64,000 nucleotides of DNA from Ferrovibrio sp. Its GTDB lineage: Bacteria > Pseudomonadota > Alphaproteobacteria > Ferrovibrionales > Ferrovibrionaceae. Positions 52,892-62,872 of the stretch are shown here, piece after piece. The stretch covers positions 1 through 64,000 of the forward strand of contig NZ_JAOZVR010000116.1 of NCBI RefSeq assembly GCF_025869515.1. Direction: 5' to 3'. The notes below the pieces were generated by a model. It was not told the origin of the DNA, searched no databases, and saw only the letters and a list, made by a program, of their open reading frames with translations. A program made the position numbers and the translations under genes. The first letter of the stretch is position 1. Every line of letters begins with the position of its first letter.

Positions 52892-52933
52892 GCCGCCGGC
52901 CCGGAATCAAACCCTGGCCGGCGGCTTTTTTTA
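52892..52933 (+). terminator. Rho-independent terminator after doxX
   Basis: Perfect 11-bp stem AGCCGCCGGCC (52892-52902) / GGCCGGCGGCT (52917-52927), 14-base loop, then TTTTTTT to 52933. Confidence 0.92.
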
Positions 52934-53005
52934 TGATCGGCAGAAAGGTGACTTTCCAGTCGGTCATATCTGGACGCCGCCGCACTGGGCCGCCATGCTG
53001 CACCG

Positions 53006-53488
53006 ATGCGCAGTCCCATCGTTACCAACGCCGCAACCGACCCCGCCTTCATCGCCAGCCTGCCTGGCTGCGATTTCGCCGATGCCTTCAGCGTGACGGT
53101 GCCGCGCCGCGACCTGGATGCGCGCGAAGTCTCGGCCATGTTCTTCAGCACGCCGCCGGCCTGGGCCGGTGCGCTGATGGACATGCGCAACGCGATCATG
53201 GGCCGGCTCGGCTACAAGGCGCCAAAGATCCGCAAGGGCTTTCCGGTGCTGCGCGAATCAGCGACTGAAGTGGTGTCGGGCCTGGATGACGGCCATCTCG
53301 ATTTCCGCGCCCTGACGAGGATCGAAGCGGTCGATGACGGCAGCCGCATCACCCTGACCACGGCGGTCGCCACCCATAACTGGATCGGCCGCGCCTATCT
53401 CACGGCAATCATGCCGTTTCACAAGCTGATCGTGCGCAGCATGGTGCGGCAGCTGGCGACCAGATTGACCAAGAACGGGCTGGGCTAG
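53006..53488 (+). CDS. DUF2867-family protein
   Basis: 160 residues, START/SRPBCC-like fold. Motifs fitting DUF2867: ADAFSVTVP, PPAWAGALMDMRNAIMGRLG and FRALTRIEAVDDGSRITLTTAV, end RAYLTAIMPFHKLIVRSMVR. Small-molecule binding is likely; function unknown. Its stop overlaps the convergent hydrolase stop (TAG/CTA). Confidence 0.78.
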   Translation: MRSPIVTNAATDPAFIASLPGCDFADAFSVTVPRRDLDAREVSAMFFSTPPAWAGALMDMRNAIMGRLGYKAPKIRKGFPVLRESATEVVSGLDDGHLDFRALTRIEAVDDGSRITLTTAVATHNWIGRAYLTAIMPFHKLIVRSMVRQLATRLTKNGLG

Positions 53489-54336
53489 TCGAACAGGGCG
53501 GCCTTCACCTGCGGCGCATCGAACATGCGCATGCTGCTGTGGCCCACCTTCGGCACCTCAACCAGCCGCCAGTTCAGTGCCCAGCCCTTTTCCTTCGCCA
53601 AGGCCTGACCGGCCCTGAAGAAATTCAGCCCGCGTTCGTAACGCGTGGCGCCCTGCTCCACGGCATCCTCGCTATCGTCACGATTGGTGGCGCCGGTGTC
53701 GGTCATGCCGAGATAGACGGTGAGCGGCGCTGCCAGATAACGCTTGAGAAAATCGTCATTGACCAGCGATGCGGTGGCACCGCCAAGGCCGAACGGAAAT
53801 TCCTCCTTCGCCGTCGGGAATATCCAGGACGACGGATTGGCGGCAACGATGCGTTTTGCCGCATGCGGCACGAAGGGCGCCAGCCGCGCCAGGAACTGGC
53901 CGCCGGCGGAATGCCCGATCATGTAGTAGTCGAGATCGGGCCGGCCCTCGTCGCGGCGCAACTGATCGGCGAGGCCGACGGCAAGCATGCCGCTCCACTT
54001 CTCCTGCGGCTGCAGTGCCTTCTGGTTGACGATGCCGCCGCGCTGATACAGCGCGCCCGGAAAGCGGCTTTTATCGAACAACGGGGCCGCCACCACCATG
54101 CCGAAACGGTCGGCGATGGTTTTCGCATTGTCGCGATAGGTATCGGCATTGCGGTCGACGCCATGGAACACCAGCAGCAGTGGGCCGTTGGCGTAATTCG
54201 CCGGCTTGTAGGTGAAGACCTCAAGATTCGAGTTCTTGATCTTCACCACCTGATAGCCGTCGCCAGCGGGGATCGGTGCAGCCGACAGCGTGATGGGTAG
54301 CAGGCTGAGCGCCAGCCCCAGGGCAATGCGTATCAT
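53485..54336 (-). CDS. Secreted alpha/beta hydrolase
   Basis: 283 residues with a signal peptide (about 1-19, SAA). Oxyanion region LVFHGVDRNADTYRD, nucleophile MIGHSAGGQFL (Ser near 145), histidine in VGHSSMRM. Similar to PHB depolymerase-like or phospholipase/dienelactone hydrolases with peptidase S9 traits. Start ATG at 54336; the upstream reading to 54513 lies in the LysR gene's other strand frame. Substrate unknown. Confidence 0.83.
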   Translation of the reverse strand: MIRIALGLALSLLPITLSAAPIPAGDGYQVVKIKNSNLEVFTYKPANYANGPLLLVFHGVDRNADTYRDNAKTIADRFGMVVAAPLFDKSRFPGALYQRGGIVNQKALQPQEKWSGMLAVGLADQLRRDEGRPDLDYYMIGHSAGGQFLARLAPFVPHAAKRIVAANPSSWIFPTAKEEFPFGLGGATASLVNDDFLKRYLAAPLTVYLGMTDTGATNRDDSEDAVEQGATRYERGLNFFRAGQALAKEKGWALNWRLVEVPKVGHSSMRMFDAPQVKAALFD

Positions 54337-54367
54337 AGTATTCACCCCCCGTATCGATGGAGGAAGA

Positions 54368-55264
54368 CTAGACCGCCACCTTGACTTCTTCCACCAGCCA
54401 CTCGCGCATCGCCCTGATGCGCGGCGCGTCGGCCATATGGTCGAGGCAGACGAACCAATAGGCATTGGTGAGCGGCAGTGACACATCGAACAGCTGCACC
54501 AAGCGGCCGGCACTAACCTCCTCGGCCACCATGGCCGGGTCCATCACGGCGATGCCCATGCCCTGCACTGCGGCCTGGATCGCATAGGAGCGCGTCTCGA
54601 ACATCTGTCCGACGACCGGATCGATATCGGTCTGGCCGGCGGATTTGAGCCAGACGCGCCAGTCTTCGCGGCGGTTCTGCGAATGCAGCAGCTTCTGGCC
54701 CTTGAGATCGGATGGCGCCCTGATCTGGTCCTTGAATTTCGGATGCGCCACCGGCACCAGTGCCTCGGCGAACAGCCGCGTGGCATTCAGGCCGGGCCAG
54801 TCACCGTCGCCGTAGCGGATCGCGCAGTCGATCCCCTCGCGCTCCAGGTCGGCCGGCTTGAGCGAGGTGGTGATGCGCACCTCGATATCGGGATAGCTCT
54901 CCTGGAAACGCGGCAGGCGCGGGATGAACCAACGCATGGCGAAAGTGGAAAGCATGGAGAGCGTCAGCGTGCCTTCGCCGCGCCGGGCTTCCAGCTTGGA
55001 AAGCGCGCTGGCCAGGTGGTCGAAGCCTTCCTGTACGTCCGGCAGGATCAGCTGTCCCTCGGTGGAGAGCACGAGCCCCTTGCGGGTGCGATGGAACAGC
55101 GGCACCCCCAGCAGCTCTTCCAGCTGGCGAATCTGGTGGCTGATCGCCGAGAGCGTGACCGAGAGTTCCTCGGCGGCGGCGGTGAAATTGAGGTGGCGGC
55201 CGGCAGCCTCGAAGGCTTTCAGGGCGTTCAGGGGCAGCAGGCGGCGGCTGGGCAGGTGGGCCAT
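54368..55264 (-). CDS. LysR-family regulator, GcvA-like
   Basis: 298 residues. Winged helix at 8-66 (LNALKAFEAAGRHLNFTAAAEELSVTLSAISHQIRQLEELLG in shorter blocks), dimer helix, then a periplasmic-binding-like effector domain including DCAIRYGDGDWPGL and SYAIQAAVQGMGIAV. The set RYGDGDWPG is a GcvA mark. The ligand is unknown. Start at 55264; the longer frame reaches into the leuC upstream region. Divergent from leuC with 148 bp between, but I have no evidence that it regulates leu genes. Confidence 0.9.
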   Translation of the reverse strand: MAHLPSRRLLPLNALKAFEAAGRHLNFTAAAEELSVTLSAISHQIRQLEELLGVPLFHRTRKGLVLSTEGQLILPDVQEGFDHLASALSKLEARRGEGTLTLSMLSTFAMRWFIPRLPRFQESYPDIEVRITTSLKPADLEREGIDCAIRYGDGDWPGLNATRLFAEALVPVAHPKFKDQIRAPSDLKGQKLLHSQNRREDWRVWLKSAGQTDIDPVVGQMFETRSYAIQAAVQGMGIAVMDPAMVAEEVSAGRLVQLFDVSLPLTNAYWFVCLDHMADAPRIRAMREWLVEEVKVAV

Positions 55265-55412
55265 AGGAAATTCTTTTAAGCCGGAGGGGAATTTAAATCC
55301 ACCCGGCCAGGCCCAATCGCCACTGGACGCGGGCGCCCCGCTGGGATTGAATCCCCGACCCGAAACGCCCCCGTACCCGCAATAAAAGTACCGAAAGAAC
55401 GGACCAGCCGCC

Positions 55413-56825
55413 ATGACCGCGCCCCGCACCCTGTATGACAAGATCTGGGACAGCCACCTCGTCGATATCGACGGCGACGGCAACGGCCTGATCTACATCG
55501 ACCTGCATCTGGTCCATGAAGTGACCTCGCCGCAGGCCTTCGCCGGCCTGAAGGCCGCCGGCCGCAAGGTGCGCCGCCCGGACCGCACGGTCGCCGTGCC
55601 CGACCACAACGTGCCGACCACGCCCGACCGCCTGACCGGCAAGTTCCTGGACGAGGAAGCCCGCATCCAGGTCGAGACGCTGGACCGCAACGCCAGGGAA
55701 TACGGCGTCCACTACTACCCGATGAACGACATCAACCAGGGTATCGTGCATATCGTCGGCCCCGAGCAGGGCTATACCCAGCCGGGCATGACGATCGTCT
55801 GCGGCGACAGCCATACCTCGACCCATGGCGCCTTCGGCAGCCTGGCCTTCGGCATCGGCACCTCGGAGGTCGAGCATGTGCTGGCGACCCAGACGCTGCC
55901 GCAGCGCAAAGCCAAGAACATGAAGATCAACATCGACGGCGAGCTGGGCCCGGGCGTCACCGCCAAGGATATCATCCTCGCCATCATCGGCAGGATCGGC
56001 ACCGCCGGCGGCACCGGCTATGTGATGGAATATACCGGCAGCGCCATTCGCGGCCTGTCGATGGAAGGCCGCATGACGGTCTGCAACATGTCGATCGAGG
56101 CCGGCGCCCGCGCAGGCCTGATCGCACCCGACGAAAAAACCTTCGCCTATGTGCAGGGCAAGCCGCATGCCCCCAAGGGCGCCGCCTGGGAACAGGCGCT
56201 GGCCTGGTGGAAGACGCTGCCGACCGATGACGGGGCGCATTACGACACCGTCGTCGAACTGAAGGCATCCGAGATCGCACCGCATATCACCTGGGGCACC
56301 AGCCCGCAGGATGTGGCGCCGATCACCGGCGTGGTGCCGAACCCGGCCGACATCAAGGAAGAGCCCAAGCGCATCGCTCTTGAGCGTGCGCTGAATTATA
56401 TGGGGCTGAAGGCCGGCGAGAAGCTGGAAGAGGTTGCCATCCAGCGGGTCTTCATCGGCTCCTGCACCAATGGCCGCATCGAGGACCTGCGGGCGGCGGC
56501 CAAGGTGGCCAAGGGCCGCAAGGTGGCGGCGGGCGTTCAGGCGATGGTCGTTCCCGGCTCCGGGCTGGTGAAGCACCAGGCCGAAGAGGAAGGCCTGGAC
56601 AAGATCTTCCTGGAGGCCGGTTTCGAATGGCGCGAGCCCGGCTGCTCGATGTGTCTGGCGATGAATTCCGACCGGCTGCTGCCGGAGGAGCGCTGCGCCA
56701 GCACGTCGAACCGCAACTTCGAGGGCCGGCAGGGCGCACGCGGCCGCACCCATCTGATGAGCCCGGCGATGGCCGTGGCGGCTGCCGTGACCGGCAAGCT
56801 CGCCGACGTGCGCAAGTTCAGCTGA
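55413..56825 (+). CDS. leuC: 3-isopropylmalate dehydratase large subunit
   Basis: Leucine synthesis, isomerises 2- to 3-isopropylmalate. 470 residues, aconitase fold with a [4Fe-4S] cluster: Cys in [11 protein letters not shown] and the pair CSMC(LAMN). [10 protein letters not shown] opens the sequence and [20 protein letters not shown] is an aconitase signature. leuD follows after 18 bp. Confidence 0.97.
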   Translation: MTAPRTLYDKIWDSHLVDIDGDGNGLIYIDLHLVHEVTSPQAFAGLKAAGRKVRRPDRTVAVPDHNVPTTPDRLTGKFLDEEARIQVETLDRNAREYGVHYYPMNDINQGIVHIVGPEQGYTQPGMTIVCGDSHTSTHGAFGSLAFGIGTSEVEHVLATQTLPQRKAKNMKINIDGELGPGVTAKDIILAIIGRIGTAGGTGYVMEYTGSAIRGLSMEGRMTVCNMSIEAGARAGLIAPDEKTFAYVQGKPHAPKGAAWEQALAWWKTLPTDDGAHYDTVVELKASEIAPHITWGTSPQDVAPITGVVPNPADIKEEPKRIALERALNYMGLKAGEKLEEVAIQRVFIGSCTNGRIEDLRAAAKVAKGRKVAAGVQAMVVPGSGLVKHQAEEEGLDKIFLEAGFEWREPGCSMCLAMNSDRLLPEERCASTSNRNFEGRQGARGRTHLMSPAMAVAAAVTGKLADVRKFS

Positions 56826-56843
56826 ACGGCAGGAGAGAAAACC

Positions 56844-57467
56844 ATGGACAAGTTCACCACGCTGACCGCCGTCGCCGCCCCGCTGCCGATGATCAATGTC
56901 GACACCGACATGATCATCCCCAAGCAGTTCCTCAAGACGGTGGAGCGTACCGGCCTGGCCAAGGGCCTGTTCTTCGAACTGCGCCAGACGCCGGACGGCA
57001 CACCGGTGCCGGAATTCTTCATGAACCAGCCGCAGTACAAGGGCGCGCAGATCCTGGTCGCCGGTGACAATTTCGGCTGCGGCTCGTCGCGCGAGCATGC
57101 CCCCTGGGCGCTGCTGGATTACGGCATCCGCTGCGTGATCGCGACGTCCTTCGCCGATATCTTCTATAACAACTGCTTCCAGAACGGCATCCTGCCAATC
57201 AAGCTGCCGCAGGAAGATGTCGACAAGCTGATGGACGATGCCAAGCGCGGCCAGAACGCCCGGGTTACGGTTGACCTGCAGAACCAGGAGATCAAGGGCC
57301 CCGATGGCGGCACCATCAAGTTCGAGATCGATACCCACAAGAAGCACTGCCTGCTCAACGGGCTCGACAATATCGGCCTGACGCTGGAGAAGAAGTCGAA
57401 GATCGACAACTTCGAAAGCCGGCAGCATGGTACCCAGCCTTGGCTCTATGCCCAGGCTGGCCGTTAA
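56844..57467 (+). CDS. leuD: 3-isopropylmalate dehydratase small subunit
   Basis: 207 residues. Swivel domain: [21 protein letters not shown] near 14-34, [17 protein letters not shown] near 77-93, and [16 protein letters not shown]. Pairs with LeuC. RBS AGGAGAG 8 bp upstream. leuB starts 27 bp after the stop. Confidence 0.97.
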   Translation: MDKFTTLTAVAAPLPMINVDTDMIIPKQFLKTVERTGLAKGLFFELRQTPDGTPVPEFFMNQPQYKGAQILVAGDNFGCGSSREHAPWALLDYGIRCVIATSFADIFYNNCFQNGILPIKLPQEDVDKLMDDAKRGQNARVTVDLQNQEIKGPDGGTIKFEIDTHKKHCLLNGLDNIGLTLEKKSKIDNFESRQHGTQPWLYAQAGR

Positions 57468-57494
57468 TCCGTCTCAACAAGGAAAAAACAGAAA

Positions 57495-58607
57495 ATGGCT
57501 TCCAACCGTACCATGCTGATGCTGCCCGGCGACGGGATCGGCCCCGAGGTGATGGGCGAAGTGCGCCGCGTCATCGACTGGATGGACAAGCGCCGGCACG
57601 TCTCTTTCGACGTCAAGGAAGACCTGGTCGGTGGTTCGGCCTACGACAAGCACGGCACGCCGCTGGCAGACAAGACCATGCAGGATGCGCTGGATTGCGG
57701 CGTGGTGCTGCTGGGGGCCGTCGGCGGCCCCAAATGGGACACCCTGCCCTTCGACCAGAAGCCGGAACGCGGCCTGCTGCGCCTGCGCAAGGAGATGGAC
57801 CTGTTCGCCAACCTGCGCCCGGCCAAGTGCTTCGACGCACTGGTGGATGCCAGCAGCCTGAAGCCCGAACTGGTGCGCGGGCTGGATATCATGATCGTGC
57901 GCGAACTGACCGGCGGCGTCTATTTCGGCCAGCCGCGCGGTATCGAAACGCTGCCCAACGGCGAGCGGCGCGGCATCAACACGCAGGTCTATACCACCAG
58001 CGAAATCCGCCGCGTGGCGGCGGTCGCCTTCGAACTGGCGCAGAAGCGCGGCAACAAGGTCACCTCGCTGGAAAAGGCCAATGTGATGGAATCCGGCGTG
58101 CTGTGGCGCGAGGAAGTCACCAAACTGCACCAGGAAAAGTACAAGGACGTGCAGCTGGAGCACATGTATGCCGATAACGGCGCCATGCAGCTGGTGCGCA
58201 ACCCGAAGCAGTTCGACGTCATGGTGACCGACAATCTGTTCGGCGATATCCTCTCCGACGAGGCCGCGATGCTGACTGGCTCGCTCGGCATGCTGCCGTC
58301 GGCCTCGATCGGCGCCGCCGACCCGGCCACCGGCCGCCGCATGGCGCTGTTCGAGCCGGTGCACGGCTCCGCGCCGGACATCGCGGGCAAGGGCGTGGCC
58401 AATCCGCTCGCCACCATCCAGAGCTTCTCGATGGCCCTGCGCTATGCCTATGACCTCAGCGCTGATGCCGACCTGATCGACCAGGCCGCCGAGAATGTGC
58501 TGGGCAAGGGCATCCGCACCGCCGATCTCGGCAGCGGCGGCACCCGGGTGGGCACCAGCGGCATGGGCGATGCCCTGCTGATGGAACTCGACAGGCTGGC
58601 TGCCTGA
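57495..58607 (+). CDS. leuB: 3-isopropylmalate dehydrogenase
   Basis: 370 residues. [11 protein letters not shown] at 10-20, [14 protein letters not shown] near 96, [14 protein letters not shown] near 136, catalytic Lys region [10 protein letters not shown] and the metal aspartates [13 protein letters not shown]; the NAD motif [14 protein letters not shown] near 275. Standard length. Terminator follows. Confidence 0.97.
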   Translation: MASNRTMLMLPGDGIGPEVMGEVRRVIDWMDKRRHVSFDVKEDLVGGSAYDKHGTPLADKTMQDALDCGVVLLGAVGGPKWDTLPFDQKPERGLLRLRKEMDLFANLRPAKCFDALVDASSLKPELVRGLDIMIVRELTGGVYFGQPRGIETLPNGERRGINTQVYTTSEIRRVAAVAFELAQKRGNKVTSLEKANVMESGVLWREEVTKLHQEKYKDVQLEHMYADNGAMQLVRNPKQFDVMVTDNLFGDILSDEAAMLTGSLGMLPSASIGAADPATGRRMALFEPVHGSAPDIAGKGVANPLATIQSFSMALRYAYDLSADADLIDQAAENVLGKGIRTADLGSGGTRVGTSGMGDALLMELDRLAA

Positions 58608-58629
58608 ACCAGCTGTCATAAATTGCGGA

Positions 58630-58663
58630 AAGGCCGGGGCTCTGCTGCTCCGGCCTTTTTTCT
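58630..58663 (+). terminator. Rho-independent terminator after leuB
   Basis: Stem AAGGCCGGGGC (58630-58640) / GCTCCGGCCTT (58647-58657) with one G-U wobble, 6-base loop, and TTTTTT run to 58661. Confidence 0.88.
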
Positions 58664-58721
58664 TTGGGGCTTGCCATCCCGGCACGATAAGGCAAGTCTG
58701 TCGGCAACAGCGGAGCTTGCC

Positions 58722-59351
58722 ATGATGAAGTTAGTGGGTCGCAATCTGTCGCCTTATACGCGGCGCGTCGCCGTGGCGATGACCCTGCTGGATGTGCCGC
58801 ATGCGCGCGAATATCTCTCGGTCACCGCCGATCCCGATCGCGGACTGGAACTGAATCCGGTCGGCCGTGTGCCGGTGCTGGAACTCGAGGACGGTGAACG
58901 CCTGATCGAATCGGCTGCCATTCTCGACTACCTGATGGAATTGGTCGGTCCGGCCAAAAGCCTGGTGCCGGCGCATGGCAAACCACGCCGCGACTGCATC
59001 CAGCTGATGGCGATCGGCAGTGGCGTGCTGGACAAGGCGGTGAATGCCGTCTACGAGCTGCGCCGCCGGCCGGCCGATAAGGTGCACGAGCCCTGGCGCC
59101 AGCATCTGCTGCGCCAGGCCAGCGGCGGCCTTGCCGCACTGGATGCCCGGGCCGCTGCCGCAAAGAACGGCCATTGGCTGCTGAGCGAGCAGATCAGCCT
59201 GGCCGACGTGACGGCGGCCGTGACGGTGACGTTTTTACGGGTCATGGTGCCGGAGCTGGTAACGGATGGTTTATATCCGGCGCTCTATGCTCTGACCGGG
59301 AAAGCGGAATCCCTGCCGGCCTTCCAGGCCCATCCGCTGGAGAAGCCATGA
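58722..59351 (+). CDS. Glutathione S-transferase family protein
   Basis: 209 residues. N-terminal thioredoxin-like fold: MKLVGRNLSPYTRRVAVAM, NPVGRVPVLEL, ESAAILDYL. C-terminal helical domain with ISLADVTAAVTVTFLRVM. The N-terminal catalytic residue is Ser10 or Tyr12. Start at 58722 (GGAG six bases upstream); another ATG at 58725. Overlaps the methyltransferase start (ATGA). Confidence 0.88.
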   Translation: MMKLVGRNLSPYTRRVAVAMTLLDVPHAREYLSVTADPDRGLELNPVGRVPVLELEDGERLIESAAILDYLMELVGPAKSLVPAHGKPRRDCIQLMAIGSGVLDKAVNAVYELRRRPADKVHEPWRQHLLRQASGGLAALDARAAAAKNGHWLLSEQISLADVTAAVTVTFLRVMVPELVTDGLYPALYALTGKAESLPAFQAHPLEKP

Positions 59352-60070
59352 CCCAGCCCGCTCAGGCTGCGCAGCCGCAAGCCAAACCCGTCGCCGACAA
59401 GCGCATCCTGCGTGCCTTTATCGCGCGGCGCTATCTGGCCGGCAGCGGCATCGAGATCGGTGCGCTGGGCACGCCGCTCGACCTGCCGCCCAATGCGCAG
59501 GCGAAATATGTCGACCGTATGAGCCTGGACGACCTCTACAGGGAATTCCCCGAAATGGCGCAGCGCAGGCTGCAGGCGCCCGACATCGTCGACAATGGCG
59601 AGACCCTGGCCAGCATCCCCGATGGCAGCCTGGATTTCATCGTCGCCAACCATTTCCTCGAGCATTGCGAAAACCTGCTCGGTACGCTGCGCACCCACAC
59701 GGCCAAGCTGCGCAAGGGCGGCCGGCTGTTCTATGCCGTGCCGAACCGCGATTTCACCTTCGACCGCCACCGCCCCACCACGCCCTTCGAGCATCTGGTG
59801 CAGGACGACCGCGAGGGGCCGGAAAAGGCCCGCGCCGCGCATTACCTGGAATGGGCCACGCTGGTGAATGGCAAACAGGGCGAGGAGGCCCGCCTGCATG
59901 CCGAGAAGCTGCAGCGCGAGAATTACTCAATCCATTACCATGCCTGGGATGCGGCGGCCTGGTTCCGCACGCTGGCGCTCGGCACCGAATACAACAAATT
60001 CCCCGGCTTCGTGGCGCATTTCGAGCTGAATTTCCATGAAATGATCTGCGTGCTGGTGCGCACGCAGTAG
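59348..60070 (+). CDS. SAM-dependent methyltransferase, glycan-linked type
   Basis: 240 residues. YVDRMSLDDLYREFPEM near 57, then DGSLDFIVANHFLEHCENLLGTLR, LRKGGRLFYAVPNRDFTFDRHRPTT, HYHAWDAAAWF. This pattern is found in methyltransferases of polysaccharide clusters, though no such cluster is present. N-terminal 30 residues Gln/Ala-rich. ATGA overlap with the GST. Confidence 0.82.
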   Translation: MTQPAQAAQPQAKPVADKRILRAFIARRYLAGSGIEIGALGTPLDLPPNAQAKYVDRMSLDDLYREFPEMAQRRLQAPDIVDNGETLASIPDGSLDFIVANHFLEHCENLLGTLRTHTAKLRKGGRLFYAVPNRDFTFDRHRPTTPFEHLVQDDREGPEKARAAHYLEWATLVNGKQGEEARLHAEKLQRENYSIHYHAWDAAAWFRTLALGTEYNKFPGFVAHFELNFHEMICVLVRTQ

Positions 60071-60078
60071 GTTCCGCA

Positions 60079-60588
60079 TTACCCGGGGCCGGCCAGCGCA
60101 TAGCGCTGTTCGCGGCGGATCGCGCCGTGATTGATGCTGAGGATGTCCAGCGCCTCGATCCGGCCGGTGACCGGCGCACCCAGTGCACCCAGTTGCCGCT
60201 CAAGCGCCTTGGCGCTGAACACCGCGCCGAAGCGTGTCAGCGTCACATGCGGCTCGTACTCGCCCTTACCGCCGAGCGCGTGATACAGCGCCGTCAGCGG
60301 AACACTGCTGCCGGCATCGGCCAGAAGCACATTGAGGAAGCGGTATTTCGGCTGATGCGGATTGTCGATCCGCGCCAGCCGGTCGAAGGTCACATCCATC
60401 GGCGCGGTGACGGCGGCGATGGCTTCCACATGGCCGGAGAACCAGTCGGGATCGGCCGATTCAAACGGAAATACCAGCGTGACATGCGCCGCAACGGACT
60501 CATATTGCGGATCATGCGCACGGCGGATGGTGTCGATCCAGGCCGCGTCACTATTGGAAAACTGCGGAACGGCAATCACGGCCAGCAT
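60079..60588 (-). CDS. 2'-5' RNA ligase / phosphodiesterase family protein
   Basis: 169 residues, 2H phosphoesterase fold with two HxT motifs: HVT at 35-37 and HVT at 114-116. Typical AHVTLVFPFES and EPHVTLTRFG. Family includes 2'-5' RNA ligase (ThpR) and cyclic phosphodiesterases; substrate unknown. Convergent with the methyltransferase. Confidence 0.88.
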   Translation of the reverse strand: MLAVIAVPQFSNSDAAWIDTIRRAHDPQYESVAAHVTLVFPFESADPDWFSGHVEAIAAVTAPMDVTFDRLARIDNPHQPKYRFLNVLLADAGSSVPLTALYHALGGKGEYEPHVTLTRFGAVFSAKALERQLGALGAPVTGRIEALDILSINHGAIRREQRYALAGPG

Positions 60589-60658
60589 AGCGAAATCCTA
60601 TAACCGGCATCGAGACTGCCATATTCCGTCATCCGCCGCGATGCGCTAGGCTCACCCC

Positions 60659-61294
60659 ATGCCCTTCTCGCTCTATCTCGCCGCCGCCATTGCCGGGGCG
60701 GCCTATACACTGACGCCGGGCCCGGCTTTCCTGGCCCTGCTCGGCATCGGTGCTGGCCAGGGGCGTGGCGCCGGGCTGAAATTCCTGGCGGGCCACTTCG
60801 CCGGCGATATCGTCTGGGGCGCGTTGGCGCTGACTGCCATCATCGGCTCGGCCAGTCTCGGCACGCTGGTCTTCGATCTCCTCGGCCTGATCTGCGGCGC
60901 CTATCTGCTGCTGCTCGGCTGGCGCGCCGTCACGGTGAAACGAAGCATTGATGGCGGCCTGAATACCGCCGTGCTTCAGCCGTTGCGACGCGGCCTGGCC
61001 TTCGGCATCACCAATCCGAAAAGCTATGCCGTGGCGATTGCCATGTTCACCGCTTTGCTGGCCGCCCATGCGGGCGAACTGACCTGGGCCAGCCTGCCGC
61101 CGCTGCTGCTGGCCGCCTGCGCCGGCTTCGTCGCCGGCGATGCCATCCTGATCTGGGTGATCGGCGCCGCACCCGTGCGCCGGCTGTATCGGCGCCACGA
61201 ACTCTGGGTGACGCGGATCAGCGGCGTGATCTTCCTCGGCTTCGGCCTGCAGGCGCTGACGCAGTCGGGCGTGAGTCTGCTCAGGCGGCCCTGA
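60659..61294 (+). CDS. LysE-family translocator
   Basis: 211 residues with about six transmembrane helices. LysE/RhtB features: ALTPGPAFLALLGIGAGQGRG-type opening (TPGPAFL near 20), FLAGHFAGDIVWG, FGITNPKSYAVAIAMFTAL. Exports amino acids. Overlaps the convergent isomerase gene by 14 bp. Confidence 0.9.
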   Translation: MPFSLYLAAAIAGAAYTLTPGPAFLALLGIGAGQGRGAGLKFLAGHFAGDIVWGALALTAIIGSASLGTLVFDLLGLICGAYLLLLGWRAVTVKRSIDGGLNTAVLQPLRRGLAFGITNPKSYAVAIAMFTALLAAHAGELTWASLPPLLLAACAGFVAGDAILIWVIGAAPVRRLYRRHELWVTRISGVIFLGFGLQALTQSGVSLLRRP

Positions 61295-61892
61295 GCGCCT
61301 CGCGCACCAGCGGCAGGCGGTCGTTGCCGAAGAACATCTCGCCGTTCACGAAAAGCGTCGGCGAACCGAAGCCGCCGCGTGCGATCAACTCGTCGGTATT
61401 GGCTTTCAGCTGTTCCTTCACACCGGGCTCGGTGATCGCCTGCGCCAGCCGGGCCGGATCGAGGCCGGCGCGCGTGGCCGCCTCGGCCACCACATCGTCC
61501 TGCGAAATGTCGCGATCCTCGCTCCAGTACAGCTCAAAGAATGCCTGCGCCAGTGCAGCCTCCTTGCCCGGTCCCTGCTGCTTGGCCCAGAGCAGGCCGC
61601 GCAACGCTTTCACCGAATTGACCGGAAACACCTTCGGCGGGAAGGTGATCTTCACGCCAGCCAGTTTTGCCCAGGCCTGCATATCCTGTTTCGTCCAGGC
61701 ATCGCGCGCCGGCACCGGGTTTTCCCTCATGCGGTACATTGTGGGATTGACCGTGTTGAACACGCCGCCGACCAGGAAGGGACGCCAGACGATCTCGGCG
61801 CCCTCCTCCTTCGCCAAAGTCTGCACATTGACAAAGGCGAGATAGGTCCAGGGCGAGGAGACGTCGTAAAAAACTTCGATTGTCTTGGCCAT
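61281..61892 (-). CDS. 2-hydroxychromene-2-carboxylate isomerase
   Basis: 203 residues, kappa-class GST-like fold. DVSSPWTYLAF (Ser near 12), PFLVGGVF near 38-45, ATRAGLDPARLAQAI, and FGSPTLFVNGEMFFGNDRL at the end. The enzyme isomerises intermediates of naphthalene breakdown in degraders; outside such clusters its role is less clear. Five bp after the GST-like gene. Confidence 0.88.
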   Translation of the reverse strand: MAKTIEVFYDVSSPWTYLAFVNVQTLAKEEGAEIVWRPFLVGGVFNTVNPTMYRMRENPVPARDAWTKQDMQAWAKLAGVKITFPPKVFPVNSVKALRGLLWAKQQGPGKEAALAQAFFELYWSEDRDISQDDVVAEAATRAGLDPARLAQAITEPGVKEQLKANTDELIARGGFGSPTLFVNGEMFFGNDRLPLVREALRAA

Positions 61893-61897
61893 CGTCC

Positions 61898-62818
61898 TTA
61901 CCCCTTATGCGGCACCAGGATGAAGCCGGCGCGCGGGAAATGCACATGCACGCGGCCGGTTTCCGGCGCCTCGCGCGCAATGGTGATGCTCTGCGCGGTC
62001 AGACCGACGAGCTCGCCTACCGTGGCATCGCGGCCGGTATCGTCCGGCGTCACGCTCACCGCCATGCCGGGCTTCAGCCCCATGACATTCTCGGCCACGC
62101 CGCCCGGCACCGGTGCAGGCTCGGCAGCCTTCGCGATCTCGACAGCGGCTTTCGAGTCGAGCTCGCTCGGACTGCCATGGCCGAAACCTTTCATACGGTC
62201 GGCCCAGACATTCAGCGCAGTGTAATCCGACAGGTCGGTCGCCTTGGCGCGGTCGCGCACGAACCAGACGCAATGGTAGACCGCAAGATCGGCAAGAGAT
62301 GGCGCGTCGCCGAACAGGAATTTGCGGCCGTCATGCAGCGCATCCTCGATCCAGCCGAGATGCGCGCGCAGCGGCCCGTTCATCACGGCAGCCTGCATCT
62401 TCATCTTGCTGCGGTCGATTGTGCGGCCGGAGAATTTGGCGCGATCTTCCAGAAAGGCATCGGGCATCTGCTCGCCCATCAGGCCGAAGGCGATGGCGAC
62501 AGAAGCCGAGAACAGCTGGTGATCGGCCCAGAAGGCGACGCCCTCGGCCAGGCCCCTGGCCGAGCCGGGATAGAAGGTGGGCGTCGGATTGCGGCGCTCG
62601 ATCTCGCGCAGGATGATCTGGGTGTCGCAGTAGATATCGGCGCCGACCTGCATCACCGGGGTCTTGCGATAGGCGCCGGTCAGCGCGGTGAGATCGGGCT
62701 TGGGCATCATCGGCGGGATTTTCACCGACTGCCAGGGCAGGCCCTTGATGCCGAAGGCGACACGCACCTTCTCGGAAAACGGCGAGGTGCCATAGTGGTG
62801 CAGGATCATCTCGGCCAT
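61898..62818 (-). CDS. Large glutathione S-transferase family protein
   Basis: 306 residues: N-terminal GST domain (YGTSPFSEKVRVAFGIKGLPW, TPVMQVGADIYCDTQIILREI), helical middle (FLFGDAPSLADLAVYHCVWFVRD), and an extra C-terminal beta domain of about 80 residues (GMAVSVTPDDTGRDATVGELV). Together with the isomerase it forms a two-gene unit, probably for a thioester or aromatic compound. Confidence 0.86.
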   Translation of the reverse strand: MAEMILHHYGTSPFSEKVRVAFGIKGLPWQSVKIPPMMPKPDLTALTGAYRKTPVMQVGADIYCDTQIILREIERRNPTPTFYPGSARGLAEGVAFWADHQLFSASVAIAFGLMGEQMPDAFLEDRAKFSGRTIDRSKMKMQAAVMNGPLRAHLGWIEDALHDGRKFLFGDAPSLADLAVYHCVWFVRDRAKATDLSDYTALNVWADRMKGFGHGSPSELDSKAAVEIAKAAEPAPVPGGVAENVMGLKPGMAVSVTPDDTGRDATVGELVGLTAQSITIAREAPETGRVHVHFPRAGFILVPHKG

Positions 62819-62872
62819 TTCAGTCCCTCCGGTTATTACCTTTGAGGGAAGATTAAGTCCGCTGCCCCTACG

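Noticed and set aside
55293-57428. 711-residue antisense frame over leuC-leuD
   Set aside because: Runs through two well-known genes and has no family features.
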